Source: JAPLGZ01 sp038318235 (GTDB taxonomy: Bacteria > Chloroflexota > Anaerolineae > Caldilineales > Caldilineaceae). From it: a stretch of 17,658 nt of DNA. The position numbers and the translations under genes are program-made. This document shows, one piece after another, positions 7,532 to 14,616 of this stretch. Location of the stretch: positions 1 to 17,658 of the forward strand of contig JBBQBY010000089.1 of the NCBI GenBank assembly GCA_038318235.1, read 5' to 3'. Under the pieces are notes generated by a model. That model was not told where the DNA came from and made no database searches. It was given only the letters and a program-made list of their open reading frames with translations. How positions within the stretch are numbered: the first letter of the stretch is position 1; each line of letters begins with the position of its first letter.

Positions 7532-7543
7532 CATCTTCTGTTT

Positions 7544-9046
7544 ATGAGCACAAACCAACGACCTAATCTACTCTACATTCATACCGACCAACATAATCCT
7601 TATGTGTTTGGCTGTTATGGGGATCCGTTGGTCCAGACGCCCAACTTGGATCGCTTGGCGGCCAACGGCGCGCTTTTTGAAAACACCTACTGCACCTCGC
7701 CGATCTGTGTGCCCTCGCGCATGTCGATGCTCACGGGGCGTCACCCCTATCAGAATGAGGTCTGGACGAACAGTCACATGTTAGATTCTGGCATTCCCAC
7801 GCTGGCGCACGCCATGGGGGCAGCCAACTATCGGCCTGTGATCATTGGGCGGATGCATTTGGTCGGCCCCGATCAGTTGCATGGTTATGCCGAACGGTTG
7901 GTCGGCGACCACGGCCCCAACTACATCGGTGGCGGTGACACAGGCCGCGGCGTATTGGATGGCACCGCCGGTCCCGACCGCATCAGTCTGGTGAAATCTG
8001 GCGCGGGGCAGTCGGCCTACCAGGTCCATGATGAATATGTGGTGGCGGCGACCGTCGATTATCTGAATCGCTTTGGCGTGCAAAAAAAGGCCGCAGGCAA
8101 GCTCGACCCCTTTAGTCTCACGGTGGGTTTTATGCTGCCCCATCCACCCTACGTGGCCCGCCAAGCAGATTATGCGATCTATGCTGATCGCATGACGATG
8201 CCTAAGAAACCTGTTCCTTTTGACCAGGTAAAGCACCCCTTCCTACGGGCCTGGCGCGAGCATACCGGCATTGTTGCTGTGACAGACGCCGAAATTCTGC
8301 GTGCGCGCGCCGCTTATTGGGGTCTGGTGCATCGCGTGGACATCATGGTGGGCCAGATTTTGCAAGCCCTGGCCGCGAATGGCCTCGCTGAGAACACCCT
8401 GATTGTCTACACTTCGGATCATGGCGACATGGAAGGCGAGCATGGACTCTGGTGGAAACATGTCTTTCACGAGGAATCGGCCAAAGTTCCGTTGATTCTC
8501 AACTGGCCGGGCGTGATCTCTGCTGGCCAGCGTTGTGCGCGGGTGGTGAGCGCGCTCGATGTGAACGCCACGATCCTCGATGCCTTGGACGCGCCACCTT
8601 TACCGAATTCGCCAGGGCGCAGCTTTTTGGGGTTGATTGCCGACGTGCGCGCAACACCGACCTGGGAAGATGTCGCCTTCGCTGAATATTGCGCCGATGA
8701 ATATGTGCCCCAAGTGATTGACAATGGCCGAACCTACCAACGCATGCTGCGCCAAGGTGACTGGAAACTCGTCTACTATCACGATCTAGAGCCACAACTG
8801 TTTAACTTGGCTGAAGACCCGGGTGAGCTAGTCGACCGCGCGCAAGATGTTACCTGCCAGACTGTACGGGCCCAATTGCTCGACCGCCTGTTGGCCGATT
8901 GGAGCCCGACTGAAATTGCCGCGACGATGGCGGCCAAACGCGCCGATAATCCGGTGCTCCGAGCCTGGGCGCGCCAAACCCATCCAGCCGATCAGCACCG
9001 CTGGAATCTTCGACCGGAGATGAACTTCCTTGACAACCACGAATAA
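7544..9046 (+). CDS. Formylglycine-dependent sulfatase (type I), cytoplasmic
   Basis: A 500-residue alkaline-phosphatase-superfamily hydrolase that removes sulfate from an ester (or N-sulfate). The formylglycine signature C-x-P-S-R is intact (Cys55 in ICVPSRMSMLTGR). Metal ligands fit D15 (HTDQHN) and D292-H293 (TSDHGDMEGEHGLWWKH), with PHPPY at 199-203. The usual GKMH of choline-sulfatase-like members is GRMH here (R103), a conservative change. The first residues (MSTNQRPNLLYIHTDQ) form the first strand and contain no signal peptide, so it acts in the cytoplasm on imported substrate. A maturation enzyme (FGE or anSME) must be encoded elsewhere. No clear Shine-Dalgarno sequence is visible; translation may be coupled to A2. 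Its 3' end overlaps permease B1 by 17 bases. A phosphonate or phosphate ester hydrolase is a less likely alternative. Confidence 0.92.
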   Translation: MSTNQRPNLLYIHTDQHNPYVFGCYGDPLVQTPNLDRLAANGALFENTYCTSPICVPSRMSMLTGRHPYQNEVWTNSHMLDSGIPTLAHAMGAANYRPVIIGRMHLVGPDQLHGYAERLVGDHGPNYIGGGDTGRGVLDGTAGPDRISLVKSGAGQSAYQVHDEYVVAATVDYLNRFGVQKKAAGKLDPFSLTVGFMLPHPPYVARQADYAIYADRMTMPKKPVPFDQVKHPFLRAWREHTGIVAVTDAEILRARAAYWGLVHRVDIMVGQILQALAANGLAENTLIVYTSDHGDMEGEHGLWWKHVFHEESAKVPLILNWPGVISAGQRCARVVSALDVNATILDALDAPPLPNSPGRSFLGLIADVRATPTWEDVAFAEYCADEYVPQVIDNGRTYQRMLRQGDWKLVYYHDLEPQLFNLAEDPGELVDRAQDVTCQTVRAQLLDRLLADWSPTEIAATMAAKRADNPVLRAWARQTHPADQHRWNLRPEMNFLDNHE

Positions 9047-9986
9047 CTATCCATCAGACGCCAGTGGCGCGACCGCGCGTGTCAATAAACCATCGTCTCA
9101 GGCCCGCCGGCCTCTTCGCCTGTTGCCCTATGCGTTGGTCCTGCCGATTATTCTCTATGAGGTCGCGCTGGTCGTCTATCCGATTATTCAGGGGATTTAT
9201 GGCAGTTTCCAACAGATCGAGTTGGCGGCTAACAGCCCACCCACCTGGGTCGGCTTAAAAAACTACCAGCGCATGTTCAGCGACCCCGATTTTTGGAAGG
9301 TGATGCAGACCACGCTGATCTTCACCGCCTTGGTGATCATTGTGGCGATTGGCGTTGGTTTGGCCACGGCATTGCTCTTCAACCGGCCTTTTCGCTTCCG
9401 CCCGCTGGCGCGCGCCATGCTCATGCTGCCCTGGGCTTTCCCTGAAGTGCCGGTTGTGATGATCTTTGTCTGGATCCTCAGCCCACAATTTGGCGTGGTC
9501 AATCTGCTCGTGCGCTGGATTCCCGGTGTGACCACCAACCCGCAATGGTTGCAGGTGCCCGTGTTGGCCATGGGCTGGGTTGTGTTGATCGCGTCTTGGA
9601 AGGCTTTCCCTTTTTACAGCCTGGTGATTTTGGCCGCCTTACAATCGGTGCCTCAAGAGATCTATGAAGCGGCCAAGGTGGATGGCGCGAATTCATGGCA
9701 ATTGTTCTGGCGCATCACCGTTCCCAGCATTCGTACAACCCTAGAATTGTTGGTCGTGCTGGCTTCGATCTTCTCTTTTAAACAATTTACGATCATCTAC
9801 CTGATGACCGGCGGTGGTCCTTCGGGTGCCACGGAGACGATTGTGATGCGGATTTTCAACACGGCCTTCCGCTTCTACGACTATTCCTATGCGACAGCCC
9901 TTGGGGTGGCGGGTTTTGTGGTCTCACTGGTCATTGCCTTTTTCTTTATCATTCTGCAATCCCGCCGGGCGCAGGAGAACAATTAA
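9030..9986 (+). CDS. ABC sugar transporter permease B1 (MalF-like), TTG start
   Basis: A 318-residue inner-membrane permease. A Ser/Thr/Ala-rich polar leader of about 30 residues precedes the first membrane segment (LLPYALVLPIILYEVALVVY). The EAA loop is canonical at about 213-232 (EAAKVDGANSWQLFWRITVP). The start is a TTG at 9030, inside the sulfatase gene, supported by GGAG (9016-9019) 10 bases upstream. An ATG at 9020 is in the sulfatase frame and is not an alternative. The 17-base overlap with the sulfatase implies translational coupling. It is the more canonical of the two MalF-like proteins in the window and may pair functionally with SBP1, though the order of genes does not prove this. 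Confidence 0.92.
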   Translation: MTTTNNYPSDASGATARVNKPSSQARRPLRLLPYALVLPIILYEVALVVYPIIQGIYGSFQQIELAANSPPTWVGLKNYQRMFSDPDFWKVMQTTLIFTALVIIVAIGVGLATALLFNRPFRFRPLARAMLMLPWAFPEVPVVMIFVWILSPQFGVVNLLVRWIPGVTTNPQWLQVPVLAMGWVVLIASWKAFPFYSLVILAALQSVPQEIYEAAKVDGANSWQLFWRITVPSIRTTLELLVVLASIFSFKQFTIIYLMTGGGPSGATETIVMRIFNTAFRFYDYSYATALGVAGFVVSLVIAFFFIILQSRRAQENN

Positions 9987-9988
9987 TT

Positions 9989-10864
9989 ATGCCAGATATG
10001 GCGGTAAACACGGGCACAACAGCCAAAAAATCTAAGGTAAGCCAGACGCTCAGCACGATTGCCCTGTATGTGACGGTGATTGTGGTCTCGTTGATGACGG
10101 TCTTCCCAATCTACTGGATGCTGGTCAGCACCTTTCAACCTAGTAAATTTACGTTACACTATCCACCGCCTTTGATTCCCAAAGAAATTACGTTCTATCA
10201 GTTTTCTGAACTGTTTGCCAATCATCCAGTGGCGCTCTGGCTGCGCAACTCGTTTCTGATCGCCTTGATGGCCATGCTGCTCTGTACGGCCTTGACTGTA
10301 TTGGGTGCTTATGCCCTCTCTAGCCTGCGTTGGAAAGGCCGCTCGACGTTCGGCCTGTTTTTGCTCGTCACACAGATGTTGCCAGAGATCCTGATCTTGA
10401 TTCCGCTCTATAAGATCTACCAGCAGTTGAATATGCTCGACAGTTTGCCGGCGCTCTCGCTAGTGGATACCGCGTTCGCCCTGCCGATCTGCATCTGGAT
10501 CTTGAAAGGCGTCTTTGACACGGTGCCCACCGAAGTTCTGGATGCTGCGGTGGTTGACGGCTGCACCGAACTGAGCGTGCTCTGGCATATTGTGCTGCCG
10601 CTCTCAACGCCGGGCCTGGTCGCGGTCGCTGTAGTCTCTTTCTTCTCGGCCTGGAACGAGTTTTTGTTCGCCGTGATCATGCTGACCAGCGCAGAGTTTC
10701 AACCGGCTTCGGTCGGCCTGACCACGCTCAAGGCCACTGGGTTTACACCTGTGGAACAGTATATGGCCGCCGGTCTGATCTTCTCGATTCTGCCCGTGCT
10801 CTTCTATCTGATCATGCAGCGTTATATTATTTCGGGGTTGACGGCGGGGGCGGTCAAGGGGTAG
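9989..10864 (+). CDS. ABC sugar transporter permease B2 (MalG-like)
   Basis: A 291-residue inner-membrane permease with six hydrophobic segments. Landmarks are TVFPIYWMLVSTFQPS near 37-52, typical of MalG-type N-termini, and the EAA loop at about 185-204 (DAAVVDGCTELSVLWHIVLP). The ending RYIISGLTAGAVKG is also typical. It starts 2 bases after the B1 stop, with CAGGAG (9972-9977) as ribosome binding site inside B1. It closes the transporter cluster; no ATP-binding subunit follows, which points to a shared ATPase encoded elsewhere. Only 6 bases separate its stop from the stop of the convergent toxin gene, and no terminator fits between them. Confidence 0.94.
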   Translation: MPDMAVNTGTTAKKSKVSQTLSTIALYVTVIVVSLMTVFPIYWMLVSTFQPSKFTLHYPPPLIPKEITFYQFSELFANHPVALWLRNSFLIALMAMLLCTALTVLGAYALSSLRWKGRSTFGLFLLVTQMLPEILILIPLYKIYQQLNMLDSLPALSLVDTAFALPICIWILKGVFDTVPTEVLDAAVVDGCTELSVLWHIVLPLSTPGLVAVAVVSFFSAWNEFLFAVIMLTSAEFQPASVGLTTLKATGFTPVEQYMAAGLIFSILPVLFYLIMQRYIISGLTAGAVKG

Positions 10865-10870
10865 TGCCAT

Positions 10871-11140
10871 TTACTCAAATAAATCAGTGTGGGATCCGGT
10901 GCGCTCAAAGATAATCTCATTGTCCTGAAGCTTATAGATCAATAGCCAATCCGGCTGAATATGACATTCACGGCGACCACGCCAACTGCCCATGAGAGGA
11001 TGATCACGATAACGCTCAGCGAGCGATTGTTCTTCAATAAGTAGCTTTATCACAATTTTTAACTTTTCAATTTCTTTGCCGCGCCGTTGCATCAGTCGCA
11101 AATCACGCTCAAATTGCCGAGAGTAGCTGGGCGTGCGCAT
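10871..11140 (-). CDS. Type II toxin, YafQ/RelE superfamily mRNA interferase
   Basis: An 89-residue ribosome-dependent endoribonuclease-type toxin. The residues matching the known E. coli YafQ active site are all present with a constant offset of three: H47 (YRDH), H60 and D64 (ECHIQPD), H84 (TGSH) and F88. The length agrees with YafQ. The start codon overlaps the antitoxin stop by one base (TAATG), so translation is coupled. It is the last gene of a two-gene operon running against the transporter cluster. The active residues suggest a working toxin. It would cleave mRNA in the A-site under stress when the antitoxin is degraded; this is family knowledge, not shown here. Confidence 0.93.
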   Translation of the reverse strand: MRTPSYSRQFERDLRLMQRRGKEIEKLKIVIKLLIEEQSLAERYRDHPLMGSWRGRRECHIQPDWLLIYKLQDNEIIFERTGSHTDLFE

Positions 11141-11406
11141 TAGATGCCTAGCTTTTCAAATAACGCTTTGGCATTTTCACAACGAACCAGATCCTGTCCA
11201 GTATCAGTGTCAGTGTCAGCAAAGGTTTGTCGTGTCACCTGGTTTGGTAGACGCACTTCAAAGGGTAAGCCTTTGCTTAAGCGAATCTGCTGATAGAAAA
11301 GTGTGATTGCTTGCGTGGTGGAAAGGCCAAGTTCTTGTAAAATTCCTTCTACTTCTTCTTTCAGCATCGAGTCAACGCGTGCGCGTATCATGGCCGACTT
11401 TGTCAT
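11140..11406 (-). CDS. Type II antitoxin, DinJ/RelB family
   Basis: An 88-residue antitoxin. The N-terminal ribbon-helix-helix (MTKSAMIRARVDSMLKEEVEGILQ and on) would bind DNA as a dimer, and the C-terminal part would wrap the toxin. I chose the ATG at 11406 because GGAGG (11416-11412) lies 5 bases upstream; a start at 11451 would include the promoter -10 region. The segment GLSTTQAITLFYQQI is characteristic of DinJ. In the C-terminal linker a short tandem repeat of GTCAGT-type hexamers (about 11199-11218 on the plus strand) encodes DTDTDT, so linker length could vary by slippage in units of two residues. It precedes the toxin with a one-base overlap. Confidence 0.92.
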   Translation of the reverse strand: MTKSAMIRARVDSMLKEEVEGILQELGLSTTQAITLFYQQIRLSKGLPFEVRLPNQVTRQTFADTDTDTGQDLVRCENAKALFEKLGI

Positions 11407-11429
11407 TATTGCCTCCGATTTGAAACATC

Positions 11430-11445
11430 CAATTTGAATAAATTG
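11430..11445. promoter_or_regulatory. Candidate autoregulatory operator (CAATTT-N4-AAATTG)
   Basis: A palindrome with 6-base arms around GAAT overlaps the -10 box and the expected start point of the toxin-antitoxin promoter. Antitoxins of this family repress their own operon through palindromes in this position; that this one is the site is an inference. Confidence 0.45.
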
Positions 11446-11470
11446 TAGCACATTTGGGATACAAATACAA
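11442..11470 (-). promoter_or_regulatory. Candidate promoter of the toxin-antitoxin operon
   Basis: On the minus strand TTGTAT (11470-11465) is followed after 17 bases by TACAAT (11447-11442). TGC directly before the -10 makes it an extended -10 promoter, compensating for the weak -35. The start point would fall near 11435, about 30 bases before the antitoxin ATG. Confidence 0.55.
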
Positions 11471-11698
11471 GGCTCACCTGGTTGATCAATCTTTTATGCC
11501 CACTCACCCCTAAAAATGGGTGGGCTAGGTCAGACTTCCACCCACACCACCCGCTCGAAGCCAGGCATCACCACCGCCACATGCGTTTTATCGGCTAGGC
11601 TGGCCGTGGAGGCACAAATTTTCGATTTGCGCCAGGATCTCTAGAAAGAGTACAATTTCCCCTGTCTCTCCAACCACGCCAAACGAAAGGACAAGTGC
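11452..11698. other. Intergenic region with possible gene remnant on the minus strand
   Basis: Between the toxin-antitoxin operon and the decarboxylase-like gene. On the minus strand, 11646-11530 is open for about 38 codons with no start. It ends in a stretch that looks protein-like (THVAVVMPGFERVVWVEV then TGA). It may be the tail of a decayed gene, or chance. The right part holds an inverted repeat (11611-11633), a TACAAT at 11651-11656 and the ribosome binding site AAAGGA at 11686-11691. Confidence 0.3.
11611..11633. promoter_or_regulatory. Candidate operator upstream of the decarboxylase-like gene
   Basis: GGCACAAAT and ATTTGCGCC are complementary at eight of nine positions around TTTCG. 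The right arm overlaps TTGCGC (11627-11632), which lies 18 bases before TACAAT (11651-11656). This weak promoter candidate drives the downstream catabolic genes; the palindrome could be its operator. Confidence 0.35.
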
Positions 11699-12529
11699 AT
11701 GCCCTACCAATTTCAACCCAAACGCCTGTATCGTATGCCCACTCATTTTGGGCCAGCAACGGGACCAAGACAGGGGCCGGATGGTCAGAAATTCGAGTGC
11801 AAAGACAACCCTAAAACAACCACGCTGGCCGTCAGTTTTCTGACCAACCCCGATCAGCTTGCGGCGCTCCTGCCAGAACGCTTCGAACTGGCTGGCGAAC
11901 CGGTGGTCACCGTGTATGCCAGCTATATGACCGAGATAGAATGGTTGGCCGGTCGCGGCTACAACGTGCTGGGCGTTGCCTTTCCGGCTACCTTTCGTGG
12001 CGAACAGGAGACGGTGACGGGTAGCTTCCTGACCGTGCTCTGGGAAAATCTGACCGACCCGATCCTCACCGGACGTGAGGAATTGGGCTTTGCCAAGGTG
12101 TATTGCGAACTACCCGAGCCGACCGTGCTGCGCGGTGAATGGCATCTGATCGCCAGTTGGCTGGGTTTTAAGTTTCTCGATCTGGAGATCAACCAACTCC
12201 GCCAACAGTCCGCCACGGAGATCGCCGCGTTGGCCGAAACCGGTGCTGGACAATTGCACTACAAGTACATCCCCAGAACTGGGGAATGGGGCGTACCGGA
12301 TGTGGCCTATGCCTGCTTGTCACCGACCGGCCATTCCCACAAAGTGATCACGGAGCGCTGGGTGGGCGCTGGCACCGTGCATTTCCATCCGGCGCGTTGG
12401 GAAGATATGCCCACCCAATATAACATTGTAAATACCTTCCACGCGTTAGAGATCAAAGCCTATCGCGGTGCCAGCGTCACCAAGTCAGTCGGCGGCGAAG
12501 ATCTGAGCGCGCAACGGATTCTGCGCTGA
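11699..12529 (+). CDS. Acetoacetate decarboxylase-like family protein
   Basis: A 276-residue member of the acetoacetate decarboxylase superfamily, whose known members use a lysine Schiff base for decarboxylation or aldol/dehydration chemistry. The stretch GREELGFAKVYCELP (about 125-139) aligns with the GFPKK motif of the classical enzyme: the Schiff-base lysine is kept (K133), but the neighbouring lysine that lowers its pKa is a valine (V134). That makes true acetoacetate decarboxylase activity doubtful and fits the divergent members with other substrates. Start supported by AAAGGA 7 bases upstream. It is the first of four plus-strand catabolic genes (two SDRs and a ThDP enzyme follow), so it probably acts on a keto acid or related intermediate of the same route. 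Confidence 0.8.
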   Translation: MPYQFQPKRLYRMPTHFGPATGPRQGPDGQKFECKDNPKTTTLAVSFLTNPDQLAALLPERFELAGEPVVTVYASYMTEIEWLAGRGYNVLGVAFPATFRGEQETVTGSFLTVLWENLTDPILTGREELGFAKVYCELPEPTVLRGEWHLIASWLGFKFLDLEINQLRQQSATEIAALAETGAGQLHYKYIPRTGEWGVPDVAYACLSPTGHSHKVITERWVGAGTVHFHPARWEDMPTQYNIVNTFHALEIKAYRGASVTKSVGGEDLSAQRILR

Positions 12530-12562
12530 TCAATAACCTATCATGAAATTCTTGCCCAAAAT

Positions 12563-12600
12563 CGCAAAGTTTTTCTTGGCGTCCTTTGCGGCTTTGCGTG
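12563..12600. repeat. CTTTGCG-type intergenic repeat
   Basis: The gap between the decarboxylase-like gene and SDR1 carries CGCAAAG (12563-12569) facing two spaced CTTTGCG copies (12584-12590 and 12592-12598). The same TTTGCG-with-spacer pattern forms the long hairpin at 16350-16424, so the two belong to one repeat type. Confidence 0.55.
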
Positions 12601-12637
12601 AGACTTGCTTTTAGCTTGTCAGATTAAGGGAATAACT

Positions 12638-13468
12638 ATGTATAATCTCGACGATAAAGTGGCGCTGGTCACCGGTGCTGGCGGTCAGCATGGCCTGGGA
12701 CGCGCGATTGCGCTGCGCCTGGCCCAGGAAGGTGCCCATGTTGTGATCAACGATGTGGTAGAGCGCCGCATCAATTCACCCGAATGGGCTGGCCTGCCCG
12801 ACCTGGCGCGTGAGATTGCTGCGTTGGGTCGCCAAAGTCTCTCCGTCGTGGCCGATGTTTCCAATGCCGAACAAGTGGAGGCGATGGTGCTACAGGCGCT
12901 GCAAAAGTTTGGTCACGTTGACATCCTCGTCAACAATGCCGGGGCGCTGGCTGGGCGTGACCGGGTGCCAGTCGTAGAACTGGAAGAGGCCGAGTGGGAT
13001 CGGATTCAGAATATAAACGCCAAAGGTCCCTTTTTATGCAGTCGCGCCGTGGCGCGCGCCATGATCGCGCGTGGCCAGGGTGGCAAAATCATCAACATGT
13101 CCTCCGTATCGGGCCAACGCGGTGTGGCCCGATTTGCCGCCTATTGTGCCTCTAAGTTTGCCGTGCGCGGCTTCACCCAATCGTTGGCGCTGGAACTGGC
13201 CCCGTACAAGATCAACGTCAACGCGATCTGCCCGGGGTTGATGGAAACCGAGCGCGTGGCCGACATGGCCGCCGCCCTCGCCCCTGAAGGTGTATCAGCA
13301 GAAACCCAGCGCCAGTTGATGATCGATCGGGCCAATCAAACAATCCCCTTAGGCCGTGTCGGGCAGGCTGCCGACGTGGCGCGCATGGCGGCTTTCCTTG
13401 CCTCGGCAGAGTCGGATTATCTGACTGGCCTTTCGATGATCGTGGCCGGTGGGGCTTACTTTGAGTAA
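12638..13468 (+). CDS. Short-chain dehydrogenase/reductase (SDR1)
   Basis: A 276-residue classical SDR. It has the cofactor-binding TGAGGQHGLG (12-21), an aspartate after the second strand (D39, INDV) that favours NAD over NADP, NNAG (99-102), the catalytic serine in SSVSG (155-159) and Y169-x3-K173 (YCASK). I start it at the ATG at 12638 because AGGG lies 7 bases upstream; a TTG at 12605 would only add a non-conserved leader. The family oxidises or reduces alcohol and carbonyl groups. Here it is one of two SDRs beside a sugar-acid dehydratase cluster, so oxidation of a sugar to its lactone, or of a keto-deoxy acid, is plausible. A hairpin (13469-13520) begins directly at its stop. Confidence 0.92.
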   Translation: MYNLDDKVALVTGAGGQHGLGRAIALRLAQEGAHVVINDVVERRINSPEWAGLPDLAREIAALGRQSLSVVADVSNAEQVEAMVLQALQKFGHVDILVNNAGALAGRDRVPVVELEEAEWDRIQNINAKGPFLCSRAVARAMIARGQGGKIINMSSVSGQRGVARFAAYCASKFAVRGFTQSLALELAPYKINVNAICPGLMETERVADMAAALAPEGVSAETQRQLMIDRANQTIPLGRVGQAADVARMAAFLASAESDYLTGLSMIVAGGAYFE

Positions 13469-13520
13469 GCGAGTTAGGCATTGTGAGTTGCGAAGCTGAA
13501 TATCGCAATTCCTGACTCGC
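13469..13520. repeat. Two-stage hairpin after SDR1
   Basis: GCGAGTTAGG (13469-13478) pairs with CCTGACTCGC (13511-13520), and inside it AGTTGCGA (13486-13493) pairs with TCGCAATT (13503-13510), around a 9-base loop. It begins immediately after the stop codon. No T-tract follows; it may act as an mRNA 3' stabiliser. Confidence 0.6.
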
Positions 13521-13535
13521 TGGTAACGGCCAAAC

Positions 13536-13651
13536 AACCCCACCCCCGCCCTCCCCTGGTAAGGGAGGGAGCCGTTTGGTGGACAGAATCAATAGCTTCC
13601 TCTATTCCTGATCAATCCCCTCCCTCGTTTGGGGAGGGTTAGGGTGGGGTT
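13536..13651. repeat. Palindromic repeat, copy 3 of 3 (116 bp)
   Basis: Begins AACCCCACCC and ends GGGTGGGGTT; the 21-base outer arms match at 18 positions. The core GTTTGGTGGACAGA is at 13574-13587, preceded by GGGAGGGAGCC. It fills the gap between SDR1 and SDR2 and ends about 18 bases before the SDR2 ribosome binding site. The left arm ACCCCACCCCCGCCCTCCC is the same sequence as the arm of the perfect hairpin at 3881-3937. Confidence 0.8.
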
Positions 13652-13681
13652 AATGGTTGTGGAAACTCAAAGGTGATCATC

Positions 13682-14482
13682 ATGAGCGAACAACGTTTAC
13701 GAGGCAAAACCGCGATTGTGACTGGCGCAGGCACGCGCGGGCCGATGGTCGGAACGGGGCAGGCCACCGCGCTGCTTTTTGCGCGCCAAGGGGCCAATGT
13801 GCTGCTGGTCGATCTGGATCCGGCGCGCGCCCAAGAAACCCAAGCCACCATCGCCGCGGAAGGGGGACAAGCTTCGATCTTCCAGGCTGACGTCACCCAA
13901 GAAGCGAGTTGTCGCGCCTTGGTGGACGCTTGCGTAGAACGTTATGGCGGGCTACACATTCTGTTTAACAATGTGGGCGTCGCCGGTCCTGGCAAGGTAA
14001 CCGAGGTCGAGGAGGCAATTTGGGATCGGGCGCTGGATGCGAACCTAAAGAGTGCGGTATTTGTCAGCAAATATGCGGTGCCGAAAATGGCAAAGGCCGG
14101 CGGTGGATCGATTATCCACGTCTCGTCGATTGATGGATTACGGGCGGGCATGGCGAACAATATCCCTTATTCGGTGGCTAAAGGCGGGTTGATTACATTG
14201 ACCAAAGCGATGGCCGTCCATCATGGGCGGGAAGGGATTCGCGTCAACTGTATTGCACCCGGCCATCTCTACGCACCCTTTGCCGGTGATATTTCCGCCG
14301 AAACCCGTGAATTGCGGCGTAAGGCCGGTCCGCTTGGCACCGAAGGGACCGCCTGGGATGTCGCCTGGGCCGCCGTCTTCCTCGCCAGTGACGAAGCGCG
14401 CTGGATCTCCGGCGTGGTGCTGCCGATCGATGCCGGTCTGCTGGCCGCGACGCCGCTGTCCGTGTTGGATAATTTTCGTTAA
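13682..14482 (+). CDS. Short-chain dehydrogenase/reductase (SDR2)
   Basis: A 266-residue SDR with NNVG (96-99), the serine motif VSS near 147-149 and Y163-x3-K167 (YSVAK). The glycine-rich loop is longer than usual: TGAGTRGPMVGTG spans about 14-26, where SDR1 has the compact TGAGGQHGLG. D44 (VDLD) after the second strand suggests NAD. I prefer the ATG at 13682 (AAAGG ends 8 bases upstream) over a GTG at 13673 in the same frame, which overlaps the ribosome binding site. It lies between SDR1 and the ThDP enzyme on the same strand. The C-terminal part keeps the NCIAPGH segment that helps close the cofactor site. Likely a sugar- or keto-acid-related dehydrogenase; substrate unknown. Confidence 0.92.
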   Translation: MSEQRLRGKTAIVTGAGTRGPMVGTGQATALLFARQGANVLLVDLDPARAQETQATIAAEGGQASIFQADVTQEASCRALVDACVERYGGLHILFNNVGVAGPGKVTEVEEAIWDRALDANLKSAVFVSKYAVPKMAKAGGGSIIHVSSIDGLRAGMANNIPYSVAKGGLITLTKAMAVHHGREGIRVNCIAPGHLYAPFAGDISAETRELRRKAGPLGTEGTAWDVAWAAVFLASDEARWISGVVLPIDAGLLAATPLSVLDNFR

Positions 14483-14493
14483 ATGATAAGTGA

Positions 14494-14565
14494 AGCGTGA
14501 TGAGTGAGCTAAGGACGCAATTCACTCGTCACTTTTTCACTCGTCACTTTTTCACTCATCACGCT
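14494..14565. repeat. Inverted repeat enclosing 15-bp direct repeats
   Basis: AGCGTGATGAGTGA (14494-14507) is exactly complementary to TCACTCATCACGCT (14552-14565). In between, TTCACTCGTCACTTT occurs twice in tandem (14521-14535, 14536-14550), followed by a partial third copy (14551-14562). It occupies the gap between SDR2 and the ThDP enzyme. Copy number could vary by slippage. Confidence 0.75.
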
Positions 14566-14616
14566 GAAAGCAACCAGCAATTATATCTCACATAATCTCA
14601 TATAAGGAGAAAATCT

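Noticed and set aside
13673..13681. GTG start for SDR2
   Set aside because: It overlaps the AAAGG ribosome binding site; the ATG nine bases later has correct spacing.
14521..14562. Short CRISPR-like array
   Set aside because: The repeats are 15 bp in direct tandem with no spacers between them, and no cas gene is present.
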